NCBI GenBank assembly: GCA_947447625.1
Contig: CANFKS010000023.1
Location: forward strand, 1 to 44,365
Source: Rhodospirillales bacterium
Lineage (GTDB): Bacteria > Pseudomonadota > Alphaproteobacteria > Acetobacterales > Acetobacteraceae
Length of the DNA: 44,365 nt
Reading direction: 5' to 3'
Notes under the pieces: generated by a model
Told to the model about the DNA's origin: nothing
The model's database searches: none
What the model saw: the letters and a program-made list of their open reading frames with translations, nothing else
Part shown: positions 1 to 8,688 of the stretch, piece by piece
Layout of the letters: each line of letters begins with the position of its first letter
How positions within the stretch are numbered: the first letter of the stretch is position 1
Translations under genes and position numbers: made by a program

Positions 1-612
1 AAAAGCAGTCAGAACAACAGACGGACGGGCATTGAACGTCGCATGCCAGGCCGCCAATCCCGGCGCCTCGCGCTGCCACGCCTCGTCAGCAAAACGGAAA
101 TCGAGATAAGCCAGCGCCACCCCGATCGCGATATGACCGATCCCGAACGGCGCAGCCCCCAGCGCCTGCGCCTCGGCCTCCAGTGCCAGGATACACGCGC
201 GGATCTTGCCCTCCCACAGCGCCTGATGCGCCACCGAACGCAGCCCCTCCGGCTTGATCCGTTCGAGCAGCCGCAACAGCGAAATATCCAGCATGCCGCT
301 GCCCAACGCCTGCCACCGCATCGCCTGCATCCGCGCCCCCAACGCCGCCGGGAACAGCCCACCCTTGGCGTGGCGGTCAAGATACTCACAAATCACAATA
401 GAATCATAGAGATAACCACAATCTGGCGTCACCAGCGTCGGGATTTTCCCCAACGGATTCTCCCGCATCAACGCCAGATGCGGCTCCGTCCCGCCCACCA
501 CGGTCCGCACACACGCCAGCCTCTCAGCCATCCCAACCTCATGGGCCGTAACCATCACCTTGCGCACATACGGCGAGCGGGGTGACCAATGCAGCGTCAT
601 TTTTGTTGTCAT
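1..612 (-). CDS. Glutathione S-transferase family protein (3' end cut by window)
   Basis: A soluble thioredoxin-fold/helical transferase that would conjugate or reduce substrates with glutathione. 204 codons are visible and the reading frame is still open at base 1, so a few C-terminal residues are missing. The N-terminal half has the GST hallmarks: a SPRSPYVRK start (active-site Ser region), the cis-proline motif GKIPTLV and the glutathione-contacting LYDSIVICEYLD stretch; the rest is the all-helical domain ending with W-H-A-T-F-N-A-R-P. I chose the ATG at 612 over the in-frame ATG at 600 because a GGAGGG-like ribosome site lies about 8-10 bases before it. A 68-bp repeat lies just upstream. 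The substrate cannot be predicted. Confidence 0.9.
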   Translation of the reverse strand, partial: MTTKMTLHWSPRSPYVRKVMVTAHEVGMAERLACVRTVVGGTEPHLALMRENPLGKIPTLVTPDCGYLYDSIVICEYLDRHAKGGLFPAALGARMQAMRWQALGSGMLDISLLRLLERIKPEGLRSVAHQALWEGKIRACILALEAEAQALGAAPFGIGHIAIGVALAYLDFRFADEAWQREAPGLAAWHATFNARPSVVLTAF

Positions 613-660
613 TCGTTCAGACCCTCCCCTCCCACTCTGGCATCCCTCCGGCCGCGCCGC

Positions 661-728
661 TAGAGCGGGATGATTTTTGGCAGAAACGCCCAAAGTCTGA
701 ATCAGGCGATCAAACAAAGACTTAGAGC
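661..728 (+). repeat. 68-bp palindromic intergenic repeat, copy 1
   Basis: The element begins TAGAGCGGGATGATTTTTGG and ends AAACAAAGACTTAGAGC. It has the same length and the same ends as copies near 14.6, 20.6, 23.6 and 40.7 kb. The TAGAGCGGGATGA string recurs at its right end (about 722-734). It lies between the GST gene and the end of the M16 peptidase gene. The rest of the 205-base gap (613-817) shows nothing else I recognise. Confidence 0.75.
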
Positions 729-817
729 GGGATGAATGCGCCCATCAGAAGCCATCCCACTCCAGCCATCCCCCCGCACCGAACAATCCGCCTCGACAAC
801 CGCCGGGCCCTCCCCCT

Positions 818-3667
818 TCAGCGAACCGCCGGGCGCACAATCACCCGAAAGGCTGCCTCATCCACCAAAAACCGCCGCGCCACCGCCTGCACATCCGACG
901 CACTCACCCCCTCCGCCCCCGCCACCAGATCGCGGACCGCCTCAACAGACCGCGGATCCCGCATCACGCCTGACAGCGCCCCGAGCCAATACCCGTTCTC
1001 CCGCTGCATCCGTATCCGCGCATTCACCCGCGGCCGTTTCGCCCGCTCCAACTCGTCCGCCGTCGGCGGCGCATCCCGCAGTGCCGCCGCAAACTGCTCA
1101 AGCTCACCATAGAACGTCGCCACCTTGTCGACCGGCAACTCCAGCATCGCATAGACATAACCCAACCCCGGAAACACCTCCGAAGACGCAGCCGATGCCT
1201 GCGGCGAATACGTCATCCCCTCCGCCGAGCGCAGCCGATCCGTCAGCCGCCCCTGCAATATCGCCGCCATCACGCCCAGCGCCCGTTGCGCCGGCGGATC
1301 AGCAAAGAAATCCACCGTCGGCCACGCCGTCACCGCCACCGCCTGGTCCGACCGCCCCGCATGCCTCGCCTCCAACGGCGGCGTGCCGGCCGGCGGAAAC
1401 CGCACCCGCGCCTGCCGCGGATCAACCGCCTTGCGCACCGCTTGCGCCGGCATTGTGCCAAAACTGCGCGCCACCCCATCGATCGCCCGCTCGACCGCGA
1501 TATCCCCCACCACCACGATTTCGATCGGCCCCGCCGCGAAGGCCGGCCCGATCAACGCCGCCAGATCCTCCGCCCGCGCCTGCGCCAACCCCTCGGCATC
1601 CGGCACAGCCTGCCACCGCATATCCCCGCCCCGCAACGCCGGCCCCAGGATCCGCCCCAACACGCCCGATGCCGTCGCATCGCGCTGCGCCGCCTGGTTC
1701 AACAACGCCCCCCGCATCCGCTCGAACGCCGCCGCCCGCATCCCCGGCCCCCGCGTCATCGCCTCCAGCCACTCCATCTGCCGCTCGAAATCCGCCGGCC
1801 GCGTCGCCCCATCGAGCAGGAACGCATCGTCATCCATCGACAAATCAAGCCCGATCCGGTTGTCCACCGTCAGCCGCTGAAACGCCTCGTACGCCAATTC
1901 CCGCGTCCCCCCGTACCGCAACAACGGGACCGACCCATTCACCTGCCACAAAGACCCCGCCAACCCCTGCGGCACCCCAAGCCGCCCCTCGCCGATCCGC
2001 ACCCGAACCCTGACATCCTCCCGCGCGAAATCCGTCCGCTTCACGATCAGCCGCACGCCATTGGCAAACCGCACCACCTCGGCATCGAGCGCCTCGATCC
2101 GCCCCCGCTCGGCAATCGCCCCCGCCCGCGCCGCGAGCGCATAGGGCCACCCGGTTTCCCCCTGCGCCACCGGCGCCACCAAGGTCTTCTCCATCGCGCC
2201 CGTCAAAACCGCCGCCACCGCCGCCCCGTCCGCCACCATCCCCGGCGGCCCCGCCACGAACACGAGCGGTCCCGAACCCTCGAACAACCCCCGCGCCGCC
2301 GCCTGCACCTCCTCCGCCGTGATCCCCGCCAGAATCCCCTCAATTTCGGCCATATCCTGCGCCGGGCTGGTATAGACCGCGTCGTGATTGACCGCCGCGA
2401 CAATGCTGTCCGCGATCCGCGCCGAAGCCCGCGTCGCCTCCCCGCCAGCGGCGATCCGCATCCCCCGCCGCGTCTCCGCCATCACCCGCTCGATCTCCTC
2501 CGGCCGCGCCCCGAACGCGACCAACGCGCGCTGCGCCTGGATCGCCGCCTCCAAGGCTGGCTGCCACGCCCCATCCCGCGGCTGCACCCGCACCTGCGTC
2601 ATGCGCGCCGAACGCAGCGCGTTCGACCGCCCCACATTGCCCATCAAAAACGGCGCCTCCCCCTCCTGCGCCACCCGTTCCAGCCGCCGGTTCAACACCG
2701 CCACCGCAAGCGCCTCCGCGCCATAGCGCCGCTGCCGCGCCGCCGTATCCGCGCCTCGATCATACGGCCCCATCCACGCCAGCGACACCGACGCCGGCAT
2801 CCGCGGCTCCATCAACACCCGCACCGCCGGCCCGCGCCGCAGCACCGCGCCCGCATCAAACCCCGGCCGCCCCCCCTCCTTCGCCACCCATCCTCCAAAC
2901 GACGCGCGGATCATTCCCTCCATCGCATCGACATCGAAATCCCCCACCGCCACCACCGCCGCATTATCCGGCCGATACCGCGCCTCATAGAACGCCCGCA
3001 CCAACGACACCGGCGCCGCGCGGATCACCTCGGTCAACCCGATCGGCAGCCGCCGCGCCGCCAATTGACCCTCGTAATGAAACCCCAACTCCGCCACCAA
3101 ATGCCGCAGCCCGGGCGTATCGCGTGAGCGCTCCTCCGCAAGCACCACCCCGCGCTCGGCATCCATCTCCCCCTGGTCGAGCGTCAATTCGCTCGCGATC
3201 TCCCGCAGCAGCATCAACCCCGTGCCCAGCGCCTGCGCATCGCTCTTGGGCAGATCAAACTGATAAACCGTCTGATCGAACCCGGTCCGCGCATTGGTAT
3301 CCGCCCCAAACGCCAAACCAAGCCGCTGCAACACCTTCACCATCTCCCCGGCCGGCACCTTGCCTGACCCGCGAAACGCCAGATGCTCCAGGAAATGCGC
3401 GAGCCCCCGCTGCGCCTCCGTCTCGTCGAGCGAGCCCGCCCCGATCCACATCCTGAGCGACGTATGACCCAACGGCGTTGCATTGCGGCGGATCGCATAG
3501 CGCATCCCGTTCTCCAACTGCCCGAACCGCACCGAAGGATCAGCCGGCCGCCCCGCCACATAGGCCTGCGCCCAAACCCCGGCCCGCTTCTCCTCCTCCT
3601 GCGCCGAAGCCCCGCTTGCGCAGCATACCGCCAGCATCACCAGCACCAAGCCGCCGAACCGAACCAT
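818..3667 (-). CDS. M16 (pitrilysin/insulinase) family zinc metallopeptidase, secreted
   Basis: A 949-residue two-domain M16 peptidase. The first M16 domain carries the inverted zinc site HFLEH at residues 91-95 (two His ligands and the catalytic Glu), with the third ligand expected in ERGVVLAEE at about 171-179. The second half repeats the fold without an HxxEH motif, as is normal for the substrate-closing half. The N-terminus is hydrophobic (about residues 4-20) followed by ASGASAQ, a probable Sec signal peptide, so the enzyme should act in the periplasm on peptides. The start at 3667 lies 5 bases after the upstream gene's stop, with GGGAG about 10 bases ahead. An in-frame GTG at 3676 is a less likely start. 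Co-transcribed with the FAD oxidoreductase. Confidence 0.9.
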   Translation of the reverse strand: MVRFGGLVLVMLAVCCASGASAQEEEKRAGVWAQAYVAGRPADPSVRFGQLENGMRYAIRRNATPLGHTSLRMWIGAGSLDETEAQRGLAHFLEHLAFRGSGKVPAGEMVKVLQRLGLAFGADTNARTGFDQTVYQFDLPKSDAQALGTGLMLLREIASELTLDQGEMDAERGVVLAEERSRDTPGLRHLVAELGFHYEGQLAARRLPIGLTEVIRAAPVSLVRAFYEARYRPDNAAVVAVGDFDVDAMEGMIRASFGGWVAKEGGRPGFDAGAVLRRGPAVRVLMEPRMPASVSLAWMGPYDRGADTAARQRRYGAEALAVAVLNRRLERVAQEGEAPFLMGNVGRSNALRSARMTQVRVQPRDGAWQPALEAAIQAQRALVAFGARPEEIERVMAETRRGMRIAAGGEATRASARIADSIVAAVNHDAVYTSPAQDMAEIEGILAGITAEEVQAAARGLFEGSGPLVFVAGPPGMVADGAAVAAVLTGAMEKTLVAPVAQGETGWPYALAARAGAIAERGRIEALDAEVVRFANGVRLIVKRTDFAREDVRVRVRIGEGRLGVPQGLAGSLWQVNGSVPLLRYGGTRELAYEAFQRLTVDNRIGLDLSMDDDAFLLDGATRPADFERQMEWLEAMTRGPGMRAAAFERMRGALLNQAAQRDATASGVLGRILGPALRGGDMRWQAVPDAEGLAQARAEDLAALIGPAFAAGPIEIVVVGDIAVERAIDGVARSFGTMPAQAVRKAVDPRQARVRFPPAGTPPLEARHAGRSDQAVAVTAWPTVDFFADPPAQRALGVMAAILQGRLTDRLRSAEGMTYSPQASAASSEVFPGLGYVYAMLELPVDKVATFYGELEQFAAALRDAPPTADELERAKRPRVNARIRMQRENGYWLGALSGVMRDPRSVEAVRDLVAGAEGVSASDVQAVARRFLVDEAAFRVIVRPAVR

Positions 3668-3672
3668 GCGCC

Positions 3673-4950
3673 TCACGCTCCCAAGCGATCCTTGATACGA
3701 TAATACAAGCCCACCGCCGGCAAAAACCACGGCGGCCCGAAATGCCCCGCCACCGCCGGCCATGCGAGCCCCGCCAGCGGATTGGCCGCGGCCTCGCCTG
3801 CGATCACGCGCGCCATGCACTGCCCCAGATGCACCGACATCTGCGTCCCATGCCCGCTCAACCCCATCGCATAAACCATCCCATCCCGCTCGCCCGCCCG
3901 CGGCAGACGGTCCGCCGTCGCATCCACCTCGCCCCCCCAGCAATAATCGATCGGTACGGCGGCGATCTGAGGAAACATCTCCCGCAACTGGCCCTGCAAC
4001 ACAAGCCCGCTCTTCACATCCGACGCCGGGTTGGACAGCGCAAACCGCGCCCGCCCGCCGAAAATCAGACGATTATCCGGCGCAATCCGGAAATAATTGC
4101 CAATATGCCTCGTCGTCGTCGCCGTCCTGCGCGTCGGCATGATGCTGTTCACCTGCGCCTCGCTGAGGGGCGCTGTGGCGATAATGAAACTCCCGATCGG
4201 GATGATCCGCCGCCGGAAAAACCACGGCCCATCCACCGCCGCCCCCGTCGCCACAAACACCCGCCGCGCCAGCACAATCCCCCGCGCCGTCGTCAGCCGA
4301 TACGCAGCGCCCCCCTGCCGCCGCCATTGCGTCACCCCGGCATTCTCAAAGATCCGCGCCCCATGCCGCGCCGCCGCCACCGCCAACCCGGCCCCGAACT
4401 TTCCCATATGCATCTGCGCGCTGCGCCGATAGACGAGCGCCCCGTGAAAAATATCCGACCCGATCTCCTCCCTCACCCGCCCCCGCTCCAGCAATTCGGT
4501 CTCCGCATCCGCCTCGCGCTGCAACACATCGAACCCCCGCGCCATCCCCTCGAAATGCGCCGCACTCGCCGCCAGCTTGATTTTCCCGCCCCGCCTGAAA
4601 TCGCACGCGATCTGCTGATCCATCACGATCCGCTCGACCGTATCCACCGCCGCATCGAACGCCTGATACAGCCCCCGCGCCTGCGCCAACCCAAGCCGTC
4701 CCGCCGTCGCCCCGAAATCATGCGCGAGCCCGTTGTTCACATGCCCCCCATTCCGCCCGGACTGCGCCCCCACCACCCGCCCGCGCTCCAGCACCATCAC
4801 CGAGGCGCCGGCCTGCGCCAAAGCCAGCGCCGCCGATAACCCGGTAAATCCGCCGCCCACCACGGCGACATCCACCTCCCCCTCGACCGCCCCCGTCTCG
4901 CCGCCCGCAAACGCCGGCGCCGAATCGAGCCAATACGATACCGGCTTCAT
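3673..4950 (-). CDS. DAO-family FAD-dependent oxidoreductase (PuuB-like)
   Basis: A 425-residue flavin amine/amino-acid oxidoreductase. The FAD-binding Rossmann motif is at 28-55 (VAVVGGGFTGLSAALAL, GxGxxG at 32-37), followed by the flavin-contacting R-N-G-G-H segment typical of the gamma-glutamylputrescine oxidase/glycine oxidase branch. The C-terminal part has the second FAD contact, MGLSGHGTQM. It may oxidise an amine or N-substituted amino acid, releasing an aldehyde or oxo-acid and ammonia; the substrate is not visible. Its ATG overlaps the stop of the upstream HAD gene by four bases (ATGA), indicating translational coupling. No signal peptide. Confidence 0.88.
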   Translation of the reverse strand: MKPVSYWLDSAPAFAGGETGAVEGEVDVAVVGGGFTGLSAALALAQAGASVMVLERGRVVGAQSGRNGGHVNNGLAHDFGATAGRLGLAQARGLYQAFDAAVDTVERIVMDQQIACDFRRGGKIKLAASAAHFEGMARGFDVLQREADAETELLERGRVREEIGSDIFHGALVYRRSAQMHMGKFGAGLAVAAARHGARIFENAGVTQWRRQGGAAYRLTTARGIVLARRVFVATGAAVDGPWFFRRRIIPIGSFIIATAPLSEAQVNSIMPTRRTATTTRHIGNYFRIAPDNRLIFGGRARFALSNPASDVKSGLVLQGQLREMFPQIAAVPIDYCWGGEVDATADRLPRAGERDGMVYAMGLSGHGTQMSVHLGQCMARVIAGEAAANPLAGLAWPAVAGHFGPPWFLPAVGLYYRIKDRLGA

Positions 4951-5615
4951 GCCAACCCCAACAAACCAGGCAGCCCGCCGATATCGCCGATCTCCACAGC
5001 CCCATAGAACGGGTTGGACGGCTCATGCCCCCGCGCCACAAACACCCGCCGCCCGATCCGCAAATCATGCGCCGCCATCAGATCATACCGGTAGCTCGAC
5101 GAGACATGCATGATCTCGCAGGGATCGCAGCCCAACTGATCGAACATGTATTCGAACGCCCGATACCGCGGCTTGTATGCCCCCGCCTGCTCCGCCGTGA
5201 ACACCGCATGAAACGGCGCACCCAGCAGCGCCACGTTCTCGCGGATCTGCTCGTTGGCCGCATTGGACAGCACCACCAAGGGATAATCCCGCGCCACCCG
5301 CGCCAACCCCGCCGCCACATCCGGATGCGGCCCCCATCCCGGAATGGCGTCATAGAACATCCGCCCCTCCGCCGGATCATACGCAATCCCATGCCGCCGG
5401 CACGTCCGCTCCACCGCATTGGCCAAAACCTCGGCATACGGCTTCCACGCACCCTGGATCTCATCCACCCGATATCCCGCGAAATCATGGATGAACATCG
5501 CCATCCGCCCACCGAGCCGCGCGCCATAGACCGCGCTTGCCACCTCCGCCTGACGAAAATTGGTCAGAGTACCATAGCAATCGAACGTAATGAACTTCGG
5601 TCTGAAATCGGCCAT
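4947..5615 (-). CDS. HAD-superfamily hydrolase, (S)-2-haloacid dehalogenase type II-like
   Basis: A 222-residue HAD enzyme. Motif I is FDCYGTL with nucleophile Asp12. The second position of the DxD pair is Tyr14, as in type II dehalogenases and unlike phosphatases. Motif II is VVLSNAAN and the motif III lysine lies in AYKPRYRAF. The region that reads SSNAWD in typical L-2-haloacid dehalogenases reads SSSYRYD here, so the dehalogenase active-site Asn is not evident and the substrate may differ. First gene of the leftward HAD-FAD oxidoreductase-M16 run; a 54-base gap separates it from the divergent acetyltransferase gene. Confidence 0.85.
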   Translation of the reverse strand: MADFRPKFITFDCYGTLTNFRQAEVASAVYGARLGGRMAMFIHDFAGYRVDEIQGAWKPYAEVLANAVERTCRRHGIAYDPAEGRMFYDAIPGWGPHPDVAAGLARVARDYPLVVLSNAANEQIRENVALLGAPFHAVFTAEQAGAYKPRYRAFEYMFDQLGCDPCEIMHVSSSYRYDLMAAHDLRIGRRVFVARGHEPSNPFYGAVEIGDIGGLPGLLGLA

Positions 5616-5669
5616 TGCCTGTTCCCCATCTCTGCGTCACGTCTCTCTCGCGCACCAGGAAAGCCTCGC

Positions 5670-6509
5670 ATGCCCGCCGACGCAACCTTCATCTTCCGCC
5701 CCATGCTCGCCCACGACCTGCACCAGGCCGAAGCCATGACCCGGGCCGTCTCCTGGCCGCACCGCGCCGAGGACTGGCGCTTCGTCCTCGACCTCGGCTT
5801 CGGCCACGTCGCCGCACAAAACGGCACACTCGCCGCCACCGCCATGGGCTGGCCCCAGGGCCCCGCCGCCGCCAGCCTCGGCATGATCATCGTCAGCCCT
5901 GAAGCCCAGGGCGCAGGCCTCGGCCGGCGGATCACCGAAAACGTACTTCACGCTCTCGGCCCCGTCAGCATCGAACTCCACGCCACCGCCGCCGGCCTCC
6001 CCCTCTACGAAAAACTCGGCTTCACCCGCCAAGGCGCCATCAGCCAACACCAGGGCCTCGCCACCCCACGCCCCCCGCCCGACGCCGCCATCCGCCCCGC
6101 CACCCCGGCAGACCTCCCCGCCCTCGCCGCTCTCGACCGCCACGCCACCGGCGCCGATCGCACCCACATCCTCGCCGCGCTCCTCGCCATCGGCCAAACC
6201 GTGATCCTCGAACGCCACAACACCCAAGCCGGCTTCGCCACCCTCCGCCGCTTCGGCCGCGGCCACCAGATCGGCCCCGTCATCGCCCCCGACCCACAAG
6301 CCGCCCAGGCCCTCCTGCACCATTTCATTCACCACCACCCCGGCCGGTTCCTGCGCGCCGACATCGTTGCCGCATCCACCCTCGCCCCCTTCCTCGCCGC
6401 CTGCGGCCTCGCCCATGCCGGCGGCGCCACCCTCATGCGCCGCGGACCCCCGCGCCCCACCCCCACCACCACCCACCGCTTCGCCCTCATCAACCAGGCG
6501 CTGGGTTGA
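5670..6509 (+). CDS. Two-domain GNAT N-acetyltransferase
   Basis: A 279-residue protein whose first half is a GNAT fold with the acetyl-CoA pyrophosphate-binding loop QGAGLG at residues 80-85, preceded by strand MIIVSPEA and followed by the LYEKLGF motif near the end of the domain. From about residue 135 (IRPATPADLPAL) a second, degenerate GNAT-like domain starts, an arrangement known from GNAT proteins carrying an Acetyltransf_18-type C-terminus. The ATG at 5670 has AGGA about 8-11 bases ahead. The acceptor is unknown; small amines or amino acids are possible. Confidence 0.85.
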   Translation: MPADATFIFRPMLAHDLHQAEAMTRAVSWPHRAEDWRFVLDLGFGHVAAQNGTLAATAMGWPQGPAAASLGMIIVSPEAQGAGLGRRITENVLHALGPVSIELHATAAGLPLYEKLGFTRQGAISQHQGLATPRPPPDAAIRPATPADLPALAALDRHATGADRTHILAALLAIGQTVILERHNTQAGFATLRRFGRGHQIGPVIAPDPQAAQALLHHFIHHHPGRFLRADIVAASTLAPFLAACGLAHAGGATLMRRGPPRPTPTTTHRFALINQALG

Positions 6510-6633
6510 GTGGCACGGAGCGAGCGCGGGATGAATTCTGCTCGGGCCCCTTCTTGCCGCCCGACCCAATCCCCGCTCTATTTCGACCAGGCCGGCCGCA
6601 CCAAGCCCACCCGGCACAACAGGGAGACGAGAC

Positions 6634-8232
6634 GTGCTGGAAAAAGTCGACGTTCTCATCATCGGCTCCGGAGCCTCGGGCGCCGCCGTCGCCTGGAGCC
6701 TCGCCGAGACCAAGATGCGCATCCTCTGCCTCGAACAAGGCGACTGGATGAAACAATCCGAATACCCCACCAACGGCCGCGACTTCGAGGCCCGCCTCTA
6801 CGCCGACTACGCCACCAGCCCCAACATCCGCCAACGCGACGCCGACTACCCGATCAACGACGACAACTCCCCCATCAAAGTCGTCAATTTCAACGCCGTC
6901 GGCGGCTCAACCGTGATGTACACCGCCCATTATCCCCGCCTTCACCCGTCGGACTTCAAAGTCAAAACCCTCGACGGCGTCGCCGACGACTGGCCCGTCG
7001 ACTACGCCACCCTCGAACCCTTCTTCGCGGAAAATGACCGCATGATGGGCGTCTCCGGCCTTGCCGGCGATCCCGCCTACCCCAACCACGCCCCCCCCAT
7101 GCCGCCGCTCCCCTTGGGCAAATCCGGCACCAAGATCGCCCAGACCATGAACCAACTCGGCTGGCACTGGTGGCCATCCGACACCACGCTGGCCACCACC
7201 GAGTACGACGGCCGCGCCCCCTGCATCAACCTCGGCCACTGCACCCCGGCCTGCGCCCAGGGCGCCAAAGCCAGCACCGACATCACCTACTGGCCCCACG
7301 CCATCCGCGCCGGCGTCGAACTGCGCACCAACTGCCGCGTCCGCGAAATCACCCTCGGCCCCGACGGCATGGCCACCGGCGTGATCTACTACGACGCCGA
7401 GGGCCGCGAGCAGTTCCAGCCCGCCGAAGTCGTCATCATGGCCTGCAACGGCGTCGGCACCCCCCGCCTGCTGCTCAACTCCACCTCCGCCCGCTTCCCC
7501 AACGGCCTCGCCAATTCCTCGGGCCTCGTGGGCAAAAACCTGATGTTCCACCCCTGGTCGACCGTCTACGGCTACGTCGACGAACCGATGGACGGCCACC
7601 GCGGCCCGCCACTTTGCGTCTGGTCCCAGGAATTCTACGAAACCGACAAAAGCCGCGGCTATGTCCGCGGCCACAACTTCCAGTTCAATCGCGGCATCGG
7701 CATCGGCACCGAAGCCGTCGCCCTCGACGCCATCCGCCTCACCCCCTGGGGCGAAAACCACCACGACGCCTTCCGCGACCTCGTCGGCCACCGGATGTCC
7801 ATCGGCATCTGCACCGAAGACCTCCCCGAGGAACACAACCGCGTCACGCTGGACCCCATCCTCAAGGACCGTCACGGCATCCCCGCCCCGCGCATCGACT
7901 ACACCATCTCCGACAACACCAACCGCATGCTCGACTTCGCCATCGCGCGCGCCACCGAAATCCTGCAAACCGCCGGTGCGCGGCACATCAATACCATCCG
8001 CCCCGTCGCCTATGGCGGCTGGCACCTGCTCGGCACCGCCCGCATGGGCACCGACCCCACCCGCTCCGTCGTCAACGAATGGGGCCGCAGCCACGACGTC
8101 AAAAACCTCTTCATCGTCGATGGCTCCGTCTTCGTCACCTCCGGCGGCGTCAACCCCACCTCCACCATCCAGGCCCTCGCCCTCTACATCGCCGACAGCA
8201 TCAAGCAGCGCCTGGCAACCCTCTTCGATTGA
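6634..8232 (+). CDS. GMC family oxidoreductase, predicted Fe-S-containing (copy 1)
   Basis: A 532-residue FAD-dependent GMC dehydrogenase. FAD is bound through [20 protein letters not shown] near the N-terminus, with the ribose-binding Glu in LCLEQGDW (about 34). NAVGGSTVMYTAHYPRL is the GMC flavin-binding signature, and the catalytic His/Asn region is near the C-terminus ([13 protein letters not shown], then [18 protein letters not shown]). Residues Cys197, Cys203 and Cys207 form Cys-x5-Cys-x3-Cys, the spacing of the 3Fe-4S site in bacterial FAD-glucose dehydrogenase alpha subunits. The start is GTG with GGGAG about 8 bases ahead. It is followed after 8 bases by a subunit 3-like gene. No signal peptide. 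A sugar, sugar acid or alcohol substrate is inferred, not shown. Confidence 0.9.
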   Translation: MLEKVDVLIIGSGASGAAVAWSLAETKMRILCLEQGDWMKQSEYPTNGRDFEARLYADYATSPNIRQRDADYPINDDNSPIKVVNFNAVGGSTVMYTAHYPRLHPSDFKVKTLDGVADDWPVDYATLEPFFAENDRMMGVSGLAGDPAYPNHAPPMPPLPLGKSGTKIAQTMNQLGWHWWPSDTTLATTEYDGRAPCINLGHCTPACAQGAKASTDITYWPHAIRAGVELRTNCRVREITLGPDGMATGVIYYDAEGREQFQPAEVVIMACNGVGTPRLLLNSTSARFPNGLANSSGLVGKNLMFHPWSTVYGYVDEPMDGHRGPPLCVWSQEFYETDKSRGYVRGHNFQFNRGIGIGTEAVALDAIRLTPWGENHHDAFRDLVGHRMSIGICTEDLPEEHNRVTLDPILKDRHGIPAPRIDYTISDNTNRMLDFAIARATEILQTAGARHINTIRPVAYGGWHLLGTARMGTDPTRSVVNEWGRSHDVKNLFIVDGSVFVTSGGVNPTSTIQALALYIADSIKQRLATLFD

Positions 8233-8240
8233 GCCCCATC

Positions 8241-8675
8241 ATGACCCTCACCCCATCCGAAATCACCGATTTCCGAGCCCTCGCCGCCCTCATCATCCCG
8301 CCCAGCGCCAAATACACCATCCCCGGCGCCAATGATGACCTCATCTTCGCCGACATCCTCAACAGCCTCGGACGCGATCTCCCCGACGTCCAATCCGCCC
8401 TCGCCGCCCTCGCCACCATCGCCGGCGCGCCCCTGGCCTCCCTCCCGCAAGCCCGCCAAACCGAAATCGCCACCCATCTGCGCACCCAAGGCGGCACCCC
8501 AATCGCCGTCCTCACCCGCATCGTTCTGCTCTGCTACTACCGCGACGACCGCGTGATGCTCTCCCTCGGGCTCGAACCCCGCCCGCCGTTCCCCAAGGGC
8601 CATGTCCTCGAACAAGGCGACTGGTCGCTCCTCGACCCCGTCAAATCCCGCCCGCCGATCTGGCGCCCGGTCTGA
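8241..8675 (+). CDS. Gluconate 2-dehydrogenase subunit 3-like small protein
   Basis: A 144-residue protein matching, by eye, the gluconate 2-dehydrogenase subunit 3 family: an initial LTPSEITDFRALAALIIPPS followed by PGANDDLIFADILNSLGRD, a helical middle, and PPFPKGHVLEQGDWSLLDP at the end. In known complexes this small subunit escorts the flavin subunit and, when periplasmic, carries a Tat signal. Here no signal is visible, so the complex should be cytoplasmic unless the start is misjudged. It sits between two GMC genes (8 and 13 bases), so it may partner either or both. Its 3' end shares a 19-base stretch with both GMC genes. Confidence 0.82.
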   Translation: MTLTPSEITDFRALAALIIPPSAKYTIPGANDDLIFADILNSLGRDLPDVQSALAALATIAGAPLASLPQARQTEIATHLRTQGGTPIAVLTRIVLLCYYRDDRVMLSLGLEPRPPFPKGHVLEQGDWSLLDPVKSRPPIWRPV

Positions 8676-8688
8676 GGAGGCGGCACCC

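Noticed and set aside
661-734. Insertion-sequence end
   Set aside because: No transposase or target duplication nearby, and the same 68-base unit recurs intact elsewhere, so it is a small repeat family instead.
736-2013. Long rightward proline/arginine-rich open frames opposite the M16 peptidase gene
   Set aside because: They arise from the complement of a C/G-biased coding gene; residue composition is extreme and no domain is recognisable, while the leftward M16 frame is unambiguous.
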